Below, one piece after another: positions 34,851 to 44,324 of a DNA stretch of 64,000 bases; positions within the stretch are counted from its first letter, which is position 1, and every line of letters starts with the position of its first letter. Where the stretch lies: positions 852,289-916,288 of the forward strand of contig NZ_BBOM01000005.1 in the NCBI RefSeq assembly GCF_000974485.1, in the 5' to 3' direction. Origin of the DNA: Streptomyces sp. NBRC 109706 (GTDB lineage: Bacteria; Actinomycetota; Actinomycetes; Streptomycetales; Streptomycetaceae). Position numbers and translations under genes: made by a program. Under the pieces are notes generated by a model, which searched no databases, was not told where the DNA came from, and saw only the letters and a list, made by a program, of their open reading frames with translations.

Positions 34851-35512
34851 TGCAGGCCCTTTTCGAGGTTTCGGAAGCCTTCACGGGCATGCCCGCAGGA
34901 ATGACCGCCGAGGGGACCGCTGACTACCTGCGGCGTGAGTTCGACGCCCGCGGCGCCGGGGGGCATCCGGTCGACGACGAGTTGGTACGTCCGTTCCACG
35001 CGCTTTCCGGTCTCCTACGCGCCACCGGCACGCTCTTCACGGGCAGCGCGCTGCGCGTGATCAGTGGGGAGCGTTCCACGGCCACGCTGGTCGTCACCGC
35101 CCACAGGTTCGCCTACGGAGAGAGCACCCGGGTCGCTGCCGAGGGGGCCATGCATTCCCTCGTGGCGGCCAAGGGCAAGGGGTGGAGCGGAGGTGTCTAC
35201 GACCTGCCGTGCGGTCCCGCTGCCGTCGTCACCGGTGGGCATTCCTACGACGTGCCCTGGCAGGACAACTCCAGAGAGCCGTTCGTGATGCGCGTCGCCG
35301 AACTCCAAGCGTACGTCCCCGTACCCACATCGCCTTCGCTGACCGATCAGTACCTCCTGACGGTCTCCTTCAGCACACCCCAACCAGCGCACTGGGAGGC
35401 GTACATGCCATCCGTCGTGCGACTGCTTCGCAGCATCGCGTTTGTCGCCGGCCCGGTGGTGGACGGCAAGGCACATCCGACGCGACGTCCGGAGCCGCAG
35501 CCGGCCGACTGA
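34850..35512 (+). CDS. Uncharacterised protein of the ESX-linked run
   Basis: 220 residues from GTG 34850, which shares one base with the preceding stop (TAGTG). Soluble, mixed alpha/beta, with YMPSVVRLLRSIAF near the end in the style of LpqN/Mog1-like domains. Its tight packing behind the T7SS-secreted protein suggests a chaperone or immunity role, which is inference. Confidence 0.65.
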   Translation: MQALFEVSEAFTGMPAGMTAEGTADYLRREFDARGAGGHPVDDELVRPFHALSGLLRATGTLFTGSALRVISGERSTATLVVTAHRFAYGESTRVAAEGAMHSLVAAKGKGWSGGVYDLPCGPAAVVTGGHSYDVPWQDNSREPFVMRVAELQAYVPVPTSPSLTDQYLLTVSFSTPQPAHWEAYMPSVVRLLRSIAFVAGPVVDGKAHPTRRPEPQPAD

Positions 35513-35574
35513 TGAACGTCATGACCTGATCAGCGGCCTGCGGTACGGCCGCGTGTCCTACGGAGGATGCCCAG

Positions 35575-36090
35575 ATGCCAGTCAGCAAGTCAGCCATCGT
35601 GGAACAGGGCACACGACGAGCTGCCGAGGCGCACCCAGCCGAACGTCCCTGGGTCACGTTCCAGACCACCTCCGGGGAGTTGGGCGAGTCGCTCTCCTGG
35701 GCAACGATCTTCGTCTGGGCGCTGTCCCTCTACGAGACGCTCGTCGAACGCTTCTACACCGTCGTCCTCACCGACCACCACGTTCTCTTCATCCGCACTG
35801 GCCGCGTCTTCCACCGTGTGAAACGCGTCAAACACACCATCCCCCGCGCCCAGTTCCTCAGCACCTTCAGCGACCTGAAGTGGGATGGCCACGGCGACGC
35901 CGAGTTCCGCTACCAACTTCCCGGAAAACGCCGCGCGAGCAAGATGCGCGTCATCTCTCTCTGGCAGCAGGAACTCCACTACTTCCTCAACACCGTTGGA
36001 CAACAGCACCCCCAACTCTCCTACCAGCAACCGCCGTATCCGCACCAGCCCCACCCGCAACAGCGGCAGTCGCCACCATCGGCCGGTTGA
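35575..36090 (+). CDS. Uncharacterised protein, PH-like core
   Basis: 171 residues from ATG 35575 with GGAGGATG upstream. It contains a beta-rich core (about 50-135: VVLTDHHVLFIRTG, HRVKRVKHTIPRAQF) like a small PH/GRAM-type domain, and a Pro/Gln-rich tail (QPPYPHQPHPQQ). Last gene of the ESX-linked run, 62 bp after the previous one. Confidence 0.6.
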   Translation: MPVSKSAIVEQGTRRAAEAHPAERPWVTFQTTSGELGESLSWATIFVWALSLYETLVERFYTVVLTDHHVLFIRTGRVFHRVKRVKHTIPRAQFLSTFSDLKWDGHGDAEFRYQLPGKRRASKMRVISLWQQELHYFLNTVGQQHPQLSYQQPPYPHQPHPQQRQSPPSAG

Positions 36091-36859
36091 GAGCGGGGTA
36101 CTGGGGGCCGGCCCCCGGGCGCTCGCCCCGCCCCGTCCCGCCGACCATGGTTCGAATACTGCGCCCGGCACATCGGCGCCTTCCGCATCAGCTGAGAAGG
36201 CGTCCCCCAGAGGAGCGCAGTCCGTCGAAGGTGCTGCTCGAACGCGACTTCGATCAGGCGAGGCCGGTTCTGCAGGCTCTGCGCAACAAAGGACGCGGAA
36301 TCTCGTCGCACGGGTAGCCGCACGATCCGTGGAGAGCCGAGTGCCCGCGCGATGAACTGACGCGTCAGGCTGGGGCATAAGCCAGCTCGCGGCATCAAGG
36401 GGCTCGGCCACGCCGGCGTCAACGCCCCTCTCTGCCCGCAGGGACACCGAGTCCCCTCCCGCCACCGTGAGCCGAGCGCCGGAAGCGGACAGCAACGGGG
36501 ACCCGCCGCCGTCAACTTCCCGATCCGGCGGCGCCGTGCGCACCCCACTTTCGCGGAGAACCATGAGAATCACTCCGCGAATCGTCCTGAGGTCACAGGG
36601 CTGAGCTTTGCACCGCCTCGAACAGTGCTTCGCTCCTGAACTCCAGTTCTACACGTCAAATCGCCACGGGTCGACACGAAAACGGCAAACGCAGTCGCAT
36701 GAGATGCCATTGCGCACGTGGCGAGAAACATTCACCTCCACGCGGAAAATTCTCGCTTGGCGAGAAAGTGCGGCTTTTTCTCCGAACAGCGAAACCCCCT
36801 CACCGAATCTGATTTATGGTGCTGTTCGCCAACATGGCCACCATTCCCCAGGGAGCGTT
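36091..36859. other. Gene-poor stretch
   Basis: About 770 bp with long open frames on both strands but no protein-like content or ribosome sites. The right third (36550-36850) is lower in GC. I see no RNA gene or repeat; the promoter of the following oxidoreductase should lie here. Confidence 0.5.
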
Positions 36860-37804
36860 GTGCGCGCGATCGTCATGAAAGAGTTCGGTGGGCCCGAGGT
36901 CCTGCGGATCGAGGAGGTCCCGGATCTGGAACCGCGCCCGGCGCACCAGTTGGTGAGGGTGGTCCGGGCCGGCGTCAACTACGCCGATGTGCACGCCAGG
37001 ACGGACAGCTACCTCGCCCCCGTCACGCTCCCCTACACCCCCGGCAACGAGGTCCTCGGCACCACCACCGACGGCCGGCGTCTCATCGGGCTCACCCAGG
37101 GCGGCGGCTACGCCGAACAGGCACACCTCCACCGCCGCGCATCCTGGGAGGTCCCCGACGATATCGACGACGACCAGGCCATCGCCCTGGCCCTCCAGGG
37201 CCAGTCGGCTTGGCACCTCCTCTTCACCGCCGCCCAACTCCAACCCGACCAGACCGTGTTGATCCCCGCCGCCGGCAGCGGCCTCGGCTCCATCGCCGTC
37301 CAACTCGCCAAACGAGCCGGCGCCCGCGTCATCGCCCTCGCCAGCACCGAACTGAGGCGACGCCTCGCCCGCGAACTCGGCGCCGACGCCATCATCGACT
37401 CCACCGCGGACGACCTCGCCGAACGCATCGTCGAAGCCGCCGGCGGCCCCATCCACACCGCCCTGGAAATGACCGGCGGAACGGTCCTCCGAGAGACCAT
37501 CGCAGCCCTGGCACCCCGCGGCCGACTCGTCCTCTACGGCTACGCCTCAGGCCAGACCACCGACCTCCCCACCCGCGCCCTGATGGAAAAATCCATCAAC
37601 GTCAACACCTTCTGGCTCCCCCACCTCTACGCCGACCGCACCGCCCTCCCCACCAGCATCAACGCCCTCTTCGAAGCCGTGCGGGACGGCAGCCTCACCC
37701 CCATCACCGGCGCCATCCACCCCCTCACCGACGCCGCCGAAGCACACACCACCCTCGCCACCCGCACCCACCTCGGCAAACTCTCCCTCGACGCCGCCCA
37801 CTGA
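36860..37804 (+). CDS. Quinone oxidoreductase-type (MDR) NADPH enzyme
   Basis: 314 residues from GTG 36860 with GGGAG upstream. N-terminal GroES-like half (MKEFGGPEVLRIEEVP, VNYADVHAR, PGNEVLG) and Rossmann half with PAAGSGLGSIAVQLAK (about 135-150). It has no cysteine or histidine zinc ligands in the usual places, so it belongs to the zinc-free quinone-reductase branch. Codons favour C- and A-rich choices (GAA, CGA, AAA), unlike most genes in this window. Confidence 0.9.
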   Translation: MRAIVMKEFGGPEVLRIEEVPDLEPRPAHQLVRVVRAGVNYADVHARTDSYLAPVTLPYTPGNEVLGTTTDGRRLIGLTQGGGYAEQAHLHRRASWEVPDDIDDDQAIALALQGQSAWHLLFTAAQLQPDQTVLIPAAGSGLGSIAVQLAKRAGARVIALASTELRRRLARELGADAIIDSTADDLAERIVEAAGGPIHTALEMTGGTVLRETIAALAPRGRLVLYGYASGQTTDLPTRALMEKSINVNTFWLPHLYADRTALPTSINALFEAVRDGSLTPITGAIHPLTDAAEAHTTLATRTHLGKLSLDAAH

Positions 37805-37960
37805 GACCATGCGCAACCGGCCACGCCGAGCGGGTGCACCGGGTGCCGGCCCGGCCATGCTCCACACCCTGGCCTGTCTACCGGACCCCATCCGGCAGCG
37901 CGTCCTCGCCGCTGCGCCGACCGGTGACAGGCCCCACCCGTCCGAGCCGGCGAGTTGACG

Positions 37961-38074
37961 ATGCGAGCGGGCCCGGGAGAACCGTCGCTGGACTTCGGCG
38001 GCCTGAAGGACAACCGGGCCTTGGACACCGACGACGTCATCGCCCGACTCCTCAACGGACCGGGCAGCACCTGA
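37961..38074 (+). CDS. Short ORF, 37 residues, unknown
   Basis: ATG 37961 to TGA 38074, reading EPSLDFGGLKDNRALDTD and continuing to ARLLNGPGST. It has a coding-like third-position bias but no ribosome site. It could be the tail of a lost gene. Confidence 0.25.
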   Translation: MRAGPGEPSLDFGGLKDNRALDTDDVIARLLNGPGST

Positions 38075-38227
38075 ACTTAGCCGCCGATGTCAGAGGCCAC
38101 GGATAGCCTGAACCTCGGCCGCAGGCACCCACGACAAGGCTGAGCCATGCCCAACCCACCCCGGCATCCGCACGCACCACAAGGCAAAGAAACGGCAAAC
38201 CCCTCCTAACACCCCAGGTCAGCAAGT

Positions 38228-38318
38228 GTCCTCCCCGCGCGAGCGGGGGTGTTCCGTAGCCGATTTGACAGTCAAATCGGGGCGCCGACGTCCTCCTCGC
38301 GCGTGCGTGGATGCTCCT
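38228..38318 (+). CRISPR. Two-repeat CRISPR relic, type I-E style
   Basis: A 29-base repeat (38228-38256, beginning GTCCTCCCCGCGCGAGCGG) of the type known for Streptomyces type I-E arrays, a 33-base spacer (38257-38289) and a second repeat (38290-38318) with six changes, typical of a decayed terminal repeat. The bases just before (CCAGGTCAGCAAGT) look like the end of an I-E leader. The spacer contains a perfect palindrome: CCGATTTGAC, one base, GTCAAATCGG. No cas gene is in the window. Confidence 0.75.
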
Positions 38319-38544
38319 GTTTTTGTGTGTCTCGTCCGGGAGAGGCGTCATGTCGATCTCCGCTCCCAGCTCAACATCGGTCCTGGGGAATCGCGGGACC
38401 GTGCGGTGGCCACTGGACCGGATGCTGGTGCGGAAAGAAGACGTGTCGTGGCAACGGCGATATCCGTGCCGGGGAAGCGCGTGACAGGTAACGACGACGG
38501 CCTCACCACGCTCCGGGCCGCCATGGAGTTGTTCGAGCGTCTGT

Positions 38545-38904
38545 GTGCGCGGTTGCCGGAGCGCGAGGCACGCCGTGACAGCCTGGTCGCCGACGTGCCA
38601 CGCGGACCCGCTCAGTGCGGACGAGAAACGCGAGCGGGTGGCCCGCAGGGCGCGCGGGGAGAAGAACCCGCCATTGCCAGGGCGGGGGCGGCGCGCGGCC
38701 ATCGCGCGGGGCATCGGGCAGACCGAGCGCAACGTGCGCAACCTGTTCGAGGCCGAGCTGTGCATCTCCCGAGCCGCCTTCTATCGGATGCGGGTGCGCG
38801 GCCTCGTGCCGAAAGCGCTCACGCTTCCGAACGGCCGGCTCCGCTTCCGTCGCACCGACCTCGGTCGTTGGCTCACCGCACAAGAGGAAGGGATCAGTTG
38901 CTGA
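38545..38904 (+). pseudogene. Excisionase (Xis/AlpA-type HTH) relic
   Basis: The last 50 residues, CISRAAFYRMRVRGLVPKA and LRFRRTDLGRWLTAQEEG, match the small MerR/AlpA-type excisionases encoded just before integrases in Streptomyces integrative elements. The upstream part of the frame is not family-like, so the start of the gene is lost or altered. It ends overlapping the integrase relic, the normal xis-int arrangement. Confidence 0.6.
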
Positions 38905-39708
38905 CCTACGACGTCCGCGTCTACGCCCATCGAGACGCGACGCGAACGCCCAGAGCCGTATCGCGTCCACTGGCTCGTCGGACAGCGCAAGTTCCCCAAG
39001 AGCTACCGGCTGAAGCCCCAGGCCGACGGCGTCGGTCCGAGCTGACGGCAGCGATCCGTCGCGGCGAGCAGTTCGACACCGAGACCGGGCTGCCGGTCTC
39101 CGAACTGCGGGCACCGAGAGGCTTGGTCACCTGGTATGACCACCACCCACACCTTTGTCGACCGCAAAGGGGAGACGATCCCCCGCCAAGTCCCGGCGCA
39201 ACGTGGCCGATGCCCTGGCCACGATCATCCCCGCCCTGACGGAGGACGGACCCGGCAGGCCGACGACCGTCTCCTTTGACGCCCCCTTTACCGCAGCGCC
39301 TACAACAAGAACGCCTGGAGCCAGGACACACCAGAGGAGCACGTCAGAGCCCTGGAGTGGGCGAGGAAGAACTCCCTCCCGGGCCCCCGACCTTGAGGAT
39401 GCCGCGGTACTCCGAAGAGCACTGGACGCGCTCGGCAAGCGCTTGGGCGGAAAGCCAGTGCCACCTCCCCGCCGCGGGCCGGGGCCGACTCACCCCGCGC
39501 GGTGGAGTGGTCCGCGCGGGGCGAAGCTGGACCGACGGCGGACAGGCCCACGAAGTACGCGGACTCAGGGCGCGGGCCCCGGAGGACACCCGCCCCGTGC
39601 CCGTCCCGCCCGTCCTCGTCCGGATGCCGCGCATCACATCCACCACCACGGAACCACACAAGACGGACGGCTCTTCCGCACCAGCCGGGACAGCGCCCTC
39701 CAGGAGAA
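38898..39708 (+). pseudogene. Tyrosine-recombinase integrase relic (SLP1/pSAM2 type)
   Basis: Integrase-like pieces occur in successive frames: TYDVRVYAHRD, then YRVHWLVGQRKFPKSYRLK, then RSELTAAIRRGEQFDTETG, TWYDH, AKSRRNVADALATIIPALT, EDAAVLRRALDALGKRL, PVPVPPVLVRM and DGRLFRTS. At least four frameshifts separate them. The final part with the catalytic His-Arg-Tyr is absent; the remnant stops at the terminator of tRNA-Tyr. The gene points at the 3' end of tRNA-Tyr, as in SLP1-type elements that integrate there. Confidence 0.75.
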
Positions 39709-39712
39709 GCGA

Positions 39713-39755
39713 AAAGACCCTCCGACCAGCGATGCTCGCTGGTCGGAGGGTCTTT
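39713..39755 (-). terminator. tRNA-Tyr terminator hairpin
   Basis: A perfect 20-bp stem (39713-39732 with 39736-39755) and a 3-base loop. On the minus strand it is followed by TTTTC, giving a strong intrinsic terminator 9 bp beyond the tRNA 3' end. Confidence 0.9.
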
Positions 39756-39764
39756 CCTGAGCTG

Positions 39765-39846
39765 TGGCGGCGCCAGGATTCGAACCTGGGAAGGCTGAGC
39801 CGGCAGATTTACAGTCTGCTCCCTTTGGCCGCTCGGGCACACCGCC
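39765..39846 (-). tRNA. tRNA-Tyr (GTA)
   Basis: 82 bases with a 7-bp acceptor stem (GGCGGTG with CGCCGCC), discriminator A, anticodon GTA inside CTGTAAA, a long class II variable arm, and T-loop TTCGAAT with stem CCAGG/CCTGG. CCA is not encoded. In Streptomyces coelicolor the tRNA-Tyr gene is the known attachment site of SLP1; here an integrase relic lies against its 3' end. Confidence 0.97.
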
Positions 39847-39978
39847 TTGCTGCGGGTAAACCATACCCGATGCGTGGGGGTGGTTCGCCACTCGGTTCGG
39901 CCGGGTCGAACGCGGGGGGTGGTGGCTAGGCTGTCGGCGACTGAGCCCGATCCGGATGTGTGAGGAGCCAATACCACC

Positions 39979-40467
39979 ATGGCCGACTCCAGTTTCGACA
40001 TTGTCTCCAAGGTCGATCGGCAGGAGGTCGACAACGCCCTCAACCAGGCCGCCAAGGAGATCTCGCAACGCTACGACTTCCGCGGGGTGGGAGCCTCCAT
40101 CGGCTGGTCGGGCGAGCTGATCGAGATCCGGGCCAACGCCGAGGAGCGGACGAAGGCCGTTCTGGACATCTTCCAGTCCAAGCTGATCAAGCGTGGCATC
40201 TCCCTGAAGGCCCTGGACGCCGGTGAGCCCCAGGCGTCGGGGAAGGAGTACCGGCTGGTGTCCAGCGTCAAGGAGGGCATCTCCACCGAGGACGCCAAGA
40301 AGGTCGCCAAGCTGATCAGGGACGAGGGCCCGAAGGGCGTCAAGGCGCAGGTGCAGGGGGACGAGCTGCGGGTCAGCTCGAAGAGCCGGGACGCGCTGCA
40401 GGAGGTGCAACGCCTGGTGAAGGAGGCGGACTTCGACTTCGCGGTGCAGTTCGTGAACTATCGCTAG
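39979..40467 (+). CDS. yajQ: YajQ-family nucleotide-binding protein
   Basis: 162 residues from ATG 39979, GAGGAG about 12 bases upstream. Full-length YajQ/DUF520: [20 protein letters not shown] at the start, YDFRG (32-36), then [26 protein letters not shown] and the closing VQFVNYR. Some members bind cyclic di-GMP and act in regulation; the role in Streptomyces is not established. Single gene. Confidence 0.95.
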   Translation: MADSSFDIVSKVDRQEVDNALNQAAKEISQRYDFRGVGASIGWSGELIEIRANAEERTKAVLDIFQSKLIKRGISLKALDAGEPQASGKEYRLVSSVKEGISTEDAKKVAKLIRDEGPKGVKAQVQGDELRVSSKSRDALQEVQRLVKEADFDFAVQFVNYR

Positions 40468-40559
40468 AGCTGTTGCGGGCACCAGCGCCGGTGGCGGTGT
40501 CGGAACATCGCTGGGCGTGGCCCACTGACAGCGGGTGCCGCGTGGGGTAGGAGGTAGGC

Positions 40560-41657
40560 GTGTCCATGATTCGTCCGCTCCGCGCGGCCTTCGATCTGGC
40601 CTGGCGGCAGCGTCCCACGGAGGTCGTCGACGACGGGAGCACGGTGGCGACGGACGCCGTGGTGGACTGTGCGGTCTATCGGGACGGGGTGCGTCGCCCG
40701 AACAGCGGGGATCCGGCGTCCGCGATCCGGCAGGCCAGGAGGCGCGGGCGCGGCACCTTCGTCTGGATCGGGCTCCATGAGCCCACCGAGGACGAACTCG
40801 CCGGTGTGGCCTCGCAGTTCGGGCTGCACCCGCTGGCCGTCGAGGACGCGGTGCACGCCCATCAGCGGCCGAAGCTCGAACAGTACGACGAGACGCTTTT
40901 CATGGTGCTCAAGACGGTTCGCTATGTGGGCCACAGCGAGCTGACCGCCACCAGCGAAGTGGTGGAGAGCAGCGAGATCATGGTCTTTGTCGGCGCGGAC
41001 TTCGTGATCACGGTCCGCCATGGGAGCCATGGCTCGCTGGCCGCGCTGCGGCGCCGGCTGGAGGGAACGCCCGAGCAGTTGGCGAAGGGGCCGTCGGCGG
41101 TGTTGCACGCGATCGCCGACCAGGTGGTGGACCACTATCTGGATGTGACGGCGGCGGTGCGGGACGATATCGACGAGATCGAGGCGGCGGTGTTCGCCGA
41201 CACCAGGGGCAGCGCCACCGAGGTCGAGCGGATCTACCAGCTGAAGCGGGAGGTTCTGGAGCTGAAAAGGTCGGTCGGTCCGCTGGACCGTCCGCTGCAG
41301 CGGCTCTCCGAGGCGCCGCTGGCGGTGATCGACCCGGACATTCGCAGCTACTTCCGCGATGTCGCGGACCACCTCACCCGGGTCTCCGACCAGGTCACCG
41401 CCTATGACTCGTTGATCGACTCGATTCTGCAGGCCAATCTGGCGCAGGTGCAGGCGACGCAGAACGAGGACATGCGCAAGATCACGGCATGGGCGGCGAT
41501 CATCGCGGTGCCCACGATGGTGTGCGGCGTCTACGGCATGAACTTCGACCATATGCCGGAGCTGCACTGGCGGTTCGGCTATCCGCTGGTGCTCGGGGTC
41601 ATCGCGACGGCGAGCCTTCTGATCCATCGGGGCTTCCGAAGAAACGGCTGGCTCTGA
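40560..41657 (+). CDS. corA: CorA-type magnesium/cobalt channel
   Basis: 365 residues from GTG 40560, placed 5 bases after AGGAGG. A large cytoplasmic domain is followed by two C-terminal membrane helices with the signature YGMNF (GMN) between them. The C-terminal motif and length fit the family; Mg2+ or related divalent ions are the expected substrate. Confidence 0.93.
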   Translation: MSMIRPLRAAFDLAWRQRPTEVVDDGSTVATDAVVDCAVYRDGVRRPNSGDPASAIRQARRRGRGTFVWIGLHEPTEDELAGVASQFGLHPLAVEDAVHAHQRPKLEQYDETLFMVLKTVRYVGHSELTATSEVVESSEIMVFVGADFVITVRHGSHGSLAALRRRLEGTPEQLAKGPSAVLHAIADQVVDHYLDVTAAVRDDIDEIEAAVFADTRGSATEVERIYQLKREVLELKRSVGPLDRPLQRLSEAPLAVIDPDIRSYFRDVADHLTRVSDQVTAYDSLIDSILQANLAQVQATQNEDMRKITAWAAIIAVPTMVCGVYGMNFDHMPELHWRFGYPLVLGVIATASLLIHRGFRRNGWL

Positions 41658-42023
41658 CCGGGTATTCGCTTTAGCGAAGGTGTGGTTGGGGGGCAGAACC
41701 GCCCCCGTCGGCTGGACGGCGTCGTCCGGGCCCGTCCCGGCGCCGCACGCGTCACGGGAGGGGCGCGGGGCGATGACGGACGGGTGACGAACCGGGCGGG
41801 CTCCCCGTTCGGCCCCCCGGTGCGTCCGTTCGCGCCACCGGGACCGCCGGGAGGTGGCGTTACGCCGTGTGAGTTCGCCCACTTCTCCCGCGCCCGTCGG
41901 AGGCGGGCGGGGCGACCTCGCTCTCGGCCGGCCCGGTCACCGGGAAGGCCCGTGCGAAAACCGGACGTGACCGTTACGGATCAACAGCAGCGCCGACCGC
42001 TTCTATTACTTAGCCTTGCGGAC
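41658..42023. other. Intergenic stretch
   Basis: 366 bp with no convincing gene. A short palindrome (TTCGCT-TT-AGCGAA) lies just after the corA stop and may aid termination. The DedA promoter should be in the right part; no ribosome site precedes the DedA ATG, so its mRNA may be nearly leaderless. Confidence 0.45.
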
Positions 42024-42716
42024 ATGAACGATGCGATCCTCCAGGCGGTCGAAGACTTCGTCTCCACCCCGTGGGTGTATTTGGCGCTGTATGCCATCGC
42101 CATGCTCGACGGATTCTTCCCCGTGGTGCCCAGCGAGACGCTGGTGATCACCCTGGCGGTATTCGCAGCTGCGAATGGTGAGCCCAATGTGGTGCTGATC
42201 GTGGTGGTGGCGGCGATCGGCGCGTTCTCGGGCGACCATATCTCCTACTACATAGGCAGAAAGTCCGGTTCCCGGATCTACGCCAAGCTCAAGCCGGGCA
42301 CCCGTACCCGCAAGGCCTATGACGCCGTGGCCCGGATGTTGGAGAAGCGCGGCGGTCTGGTGCTGGTGGTCGCCCGTTACATCCCGGGCGGGCGCACGGC
42401 CGCCACGTTGACCACGGGCGCGACGGGCTATCCGCTCCGCTCGTTCAGTTTCTACGACACCATCGCGGCCGTTTCCTGGGCCGTCTACTCGACGGCGATC
42501 GGCTATATCGGCGGCCACGCGTTCGAGGAGGAGCCGTTGCGCGGCGTGATGTTGGGCCTCGGCCTGGCGCTCGGCATCACCCTGCTGCACGAGGGCATCC
42601 GCTATGCGCGCGAGCGCTATGTCAGCGCCAGGCGCGCGGGCGGGGTGGCGGGCGAGGAGCCCGACGAGGACGCGGCGGCCGGCGAGCGCGCGCAGGAGAA
42701 GGCCAAGCGGCGGTAG
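42024..42716 (+). CDS. dedA: DedA-family membrane protein
   Basis: 230 residues from ATG 42024. FFPVVPSETLVI (about 32-43), GDHISYYIGRKSG (about 73-85) and RYIPGGRT (about 117-124) with a C-terminal membrane segment are DedA/SNARE-associated family signatures. Known members flip undecaprenyl phosphate or phospholipids or aid membrane homeostasis. The tail (205-230) is charged and disordered. Confidence 0.92.
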   Translation: MNDAILQAVEDFVSTPWVYLALYAIAMLDGFFPVVPSETLVITLAVFAAANGEPNVVLIVVVAAIGAFSGDHISYYIGRKSGSRIYAKLKPGTRTRKAYDAVARMLEKRGGLVLVVARYIPGGRTAATLTTGATGYPLRSFSFYDTIAAVSWAVYSTAIGYIGGHAFEEEPLRGVMLGLGLALGITLLHEGIRYARERYVSARRAGGVAGEEPDEDAAAGERAQEKAKRR

Positions 42717-42790
42717 CCGGCACGGCGAGTGGTGGTCGACGGCCCGGGCGGGAGTGCCCGGGCCGTCGTCGTTCATGGGCGCTTCCGCCC

Positions 42791-42860
42791 CCGGCGGTCG
42801 GGTGGGAACGGTCCCCCCGGCGGTCGGGTGGGAACGGTCCCGCCGGCGGTCAGGCGGGGA
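42791..42860. repeat. 26-bp tandem repeat
   Basis: About 2.7 units of 26 bp starting at 42791, 42817 and 42843 (CCGGCGGTCGGGTGGGAACG core). It lies between dedA and yccF and runs into the yccF stop. Confidence 0.85.
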
Positions 42861-43227
42861 CGATCTCGCGGCCGAGCGGCATCAGGGAGACCGGCACCAG
42901 CTTGAAGTGGGCGATGCCGAAGGGGATCCCGATCACGGTCACGCAGAAGGCGAGACCGGCCAGGATATGGCCCAGGGTGATCCAGATTCCGGCAAAGATC
43001 AGCCAGATCACATTGCCGAGCCCGGAGACCAGCCCCGCGTCGTGCCGGTCCGTCACCCGGTACCCGAAGGGCCAGAGCGCATATCTGGCGATACGGAAGC
43101 AGGCCACCCCAAAGGGGATGGTGATCACAAGCGCAAAGCAGACGAGTCCGGCAATGGCATAGCCCAGGGCCATCCAGAAACCGGAAAAGACAAGCCAGAG
43201 AATGTTCAGAAGGGTTCGCACGCACAC
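42850..43227 (-). CDS. yccF: YccF-family inner membrane protein
   Basis: 125 residues (GTG 43227, or GTG 43221 giving RTLLNILW as start). Two internally related halves: NILWLVFSGFWMALGYAIAG and NVIWLIFAGIWITLGHILAG, each followed by IPFG. That duplicated pattern defines YccF proteins. Function unknown. Confidence 0.88.
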   Translation of the reverse strand: MCVRTLLNILWLVFSGFWMALGYAIAGLVCFALVITIPFGVACFRIARYALWPFGYRVTDRHDAGLVSGLGNVIWLIFAGIWITLGHILAGLAFCVTVIGIPFGIAHFKLVPVSLMPLGREIVPA

Positions 43228-43236
43228 AGCATGGCG

Positions 43237-44097
43237 TCAACGCCCGCCGCCCGCCATCCTCTCCAGGCGGGCAATGCGCTCGGCCATCGGCGGATGGGTG
43301 GCAAACATCCTGGCCAGGCCCTCGCCACGGCGAAACGGATTGGCGATCATCATATGGCTGGCCGTCTCCAACTGCGGCTCGGGGCGCAGCGGCAGCCGCT
43401 GGGTGCCGGCCTCCAGCTTGCGCAGCGCGCTGGCCAGGGCCAACGGATCCCCGGTGAGCTGGGCGCCGGCGGCGTCCGCCTCGTACTCGCGGGAGCGGCT
43501 GACGGCGAGCTGGATCAGCGAGGCCGCGATCGGACCGAGCACCAGCACCAGGAGCATCCCCACCAGCCCGGGACCGTCGTCGTCATCCCGCCCGAGCGGG
43601 AGGAACCAGGCGAAGTTCACCAGGAACATGATCACGGAGGCCATGGCTCCGGCCACCGAGGAGATCAGAATGTCGCGGTTGTAGACATGGCTCAGCTCAT
43701 GTCCGATCACGCCGCGCAACTCCCGCTCGTCGAGCAGCCGCAGGATGCCCTCCGTGCAGCAGACGGCGGCATTGCGCGGATTGCGGCCGGTGGCGAAGGC
43801 GTTGGGGGCCTCCGTGGGCGAGATATAGAGCCGGGGCATGGGCTGCCGCGCCTGCCCGGCCAGCTCGCGCACCATCCGGTAGAGCGCGGGGGCCTCGAAC
43901 TCCCCCACCGGGCGCGCCCGCATGGAACGCAGGGCGAGCCGGTCGCTGTTCCAGTACGCGTAGCCGTTGGTGGCGAGCGCGAGGACGAGGGCGATCAGCA
44001 GCCCCGTGCGACCGAAGAGGCTGCCCACCACCAGGATCAGGGCGGACATGCCGCCCAGCAGTGCGGCTGTCCTCAATCCGTTGTGCCGGCGGTGCAC
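43237..44097 (-). CDS. htpX: HtpX-type membrane metalloprotease (M48)
   Basis: 286 residues from GTG 44097 with GGAGGG 6 bases upstream. Zinc site HELSH within [13 protein letters not shown], third ligand in [11 protein letters not shown], and four membrane segments. It cleaves misfolded membrane proteins. Adjacent to nuoN, as in other Streptomyces. Confidence 0.93.
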   Translation of the reverse strand: MHRRHNGLRTAALLGGMSALILVVGSLFGRTGLLIALVLALATNGYAYWNSDRLALRSMRARPVGEFEAPALYRMVRELAGQARQPMPRLYISPTEAPNAFATGRNPRNAAVCCTEGILRLLDERELRGVIGHELSHVYNRDILISSVAGAMASVIMFLVNFAWFLPLGRDDDDGPGLVGMLLVLVLGPIAASLIQLAVSRSREYEADAAGAQLTGDPLALASALRKLEAGTQRLPLRPEPQLETASHMMIANPFRRGEGLARMFATHPPMAERIARLERMAGGGR

Positions 44098-44324
44098 GGT
44101 GTGCCCTCCAGATCGCGCGCATGGGGGTGTCCGGATCATCCCGGATTTTGGAGTATCTCCACTAACAGTGGACACTCCCGAAGTGCACAACGCCATACGA
44201 AGGGCATGCGTTCCCAGGCCGACGCGTCGTTACCCGAGCCGGACGTGGCGGGGTCGGTCCGGTGACGGAAACGGGTCGGTGCGTTCCGGGGAGGGCCGCC
44301 AACGGCGGCGGAGCGGGCCGGCCG

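Noticed and set aside
36091..36573. Long minus-strand frame opposite the PH-like gene and beyond
   Set aside because: Low-complexity Ala/Arg/Ser content without motif; it reads mainly as a shadow of the plus-strand gene and intergenic DNA.
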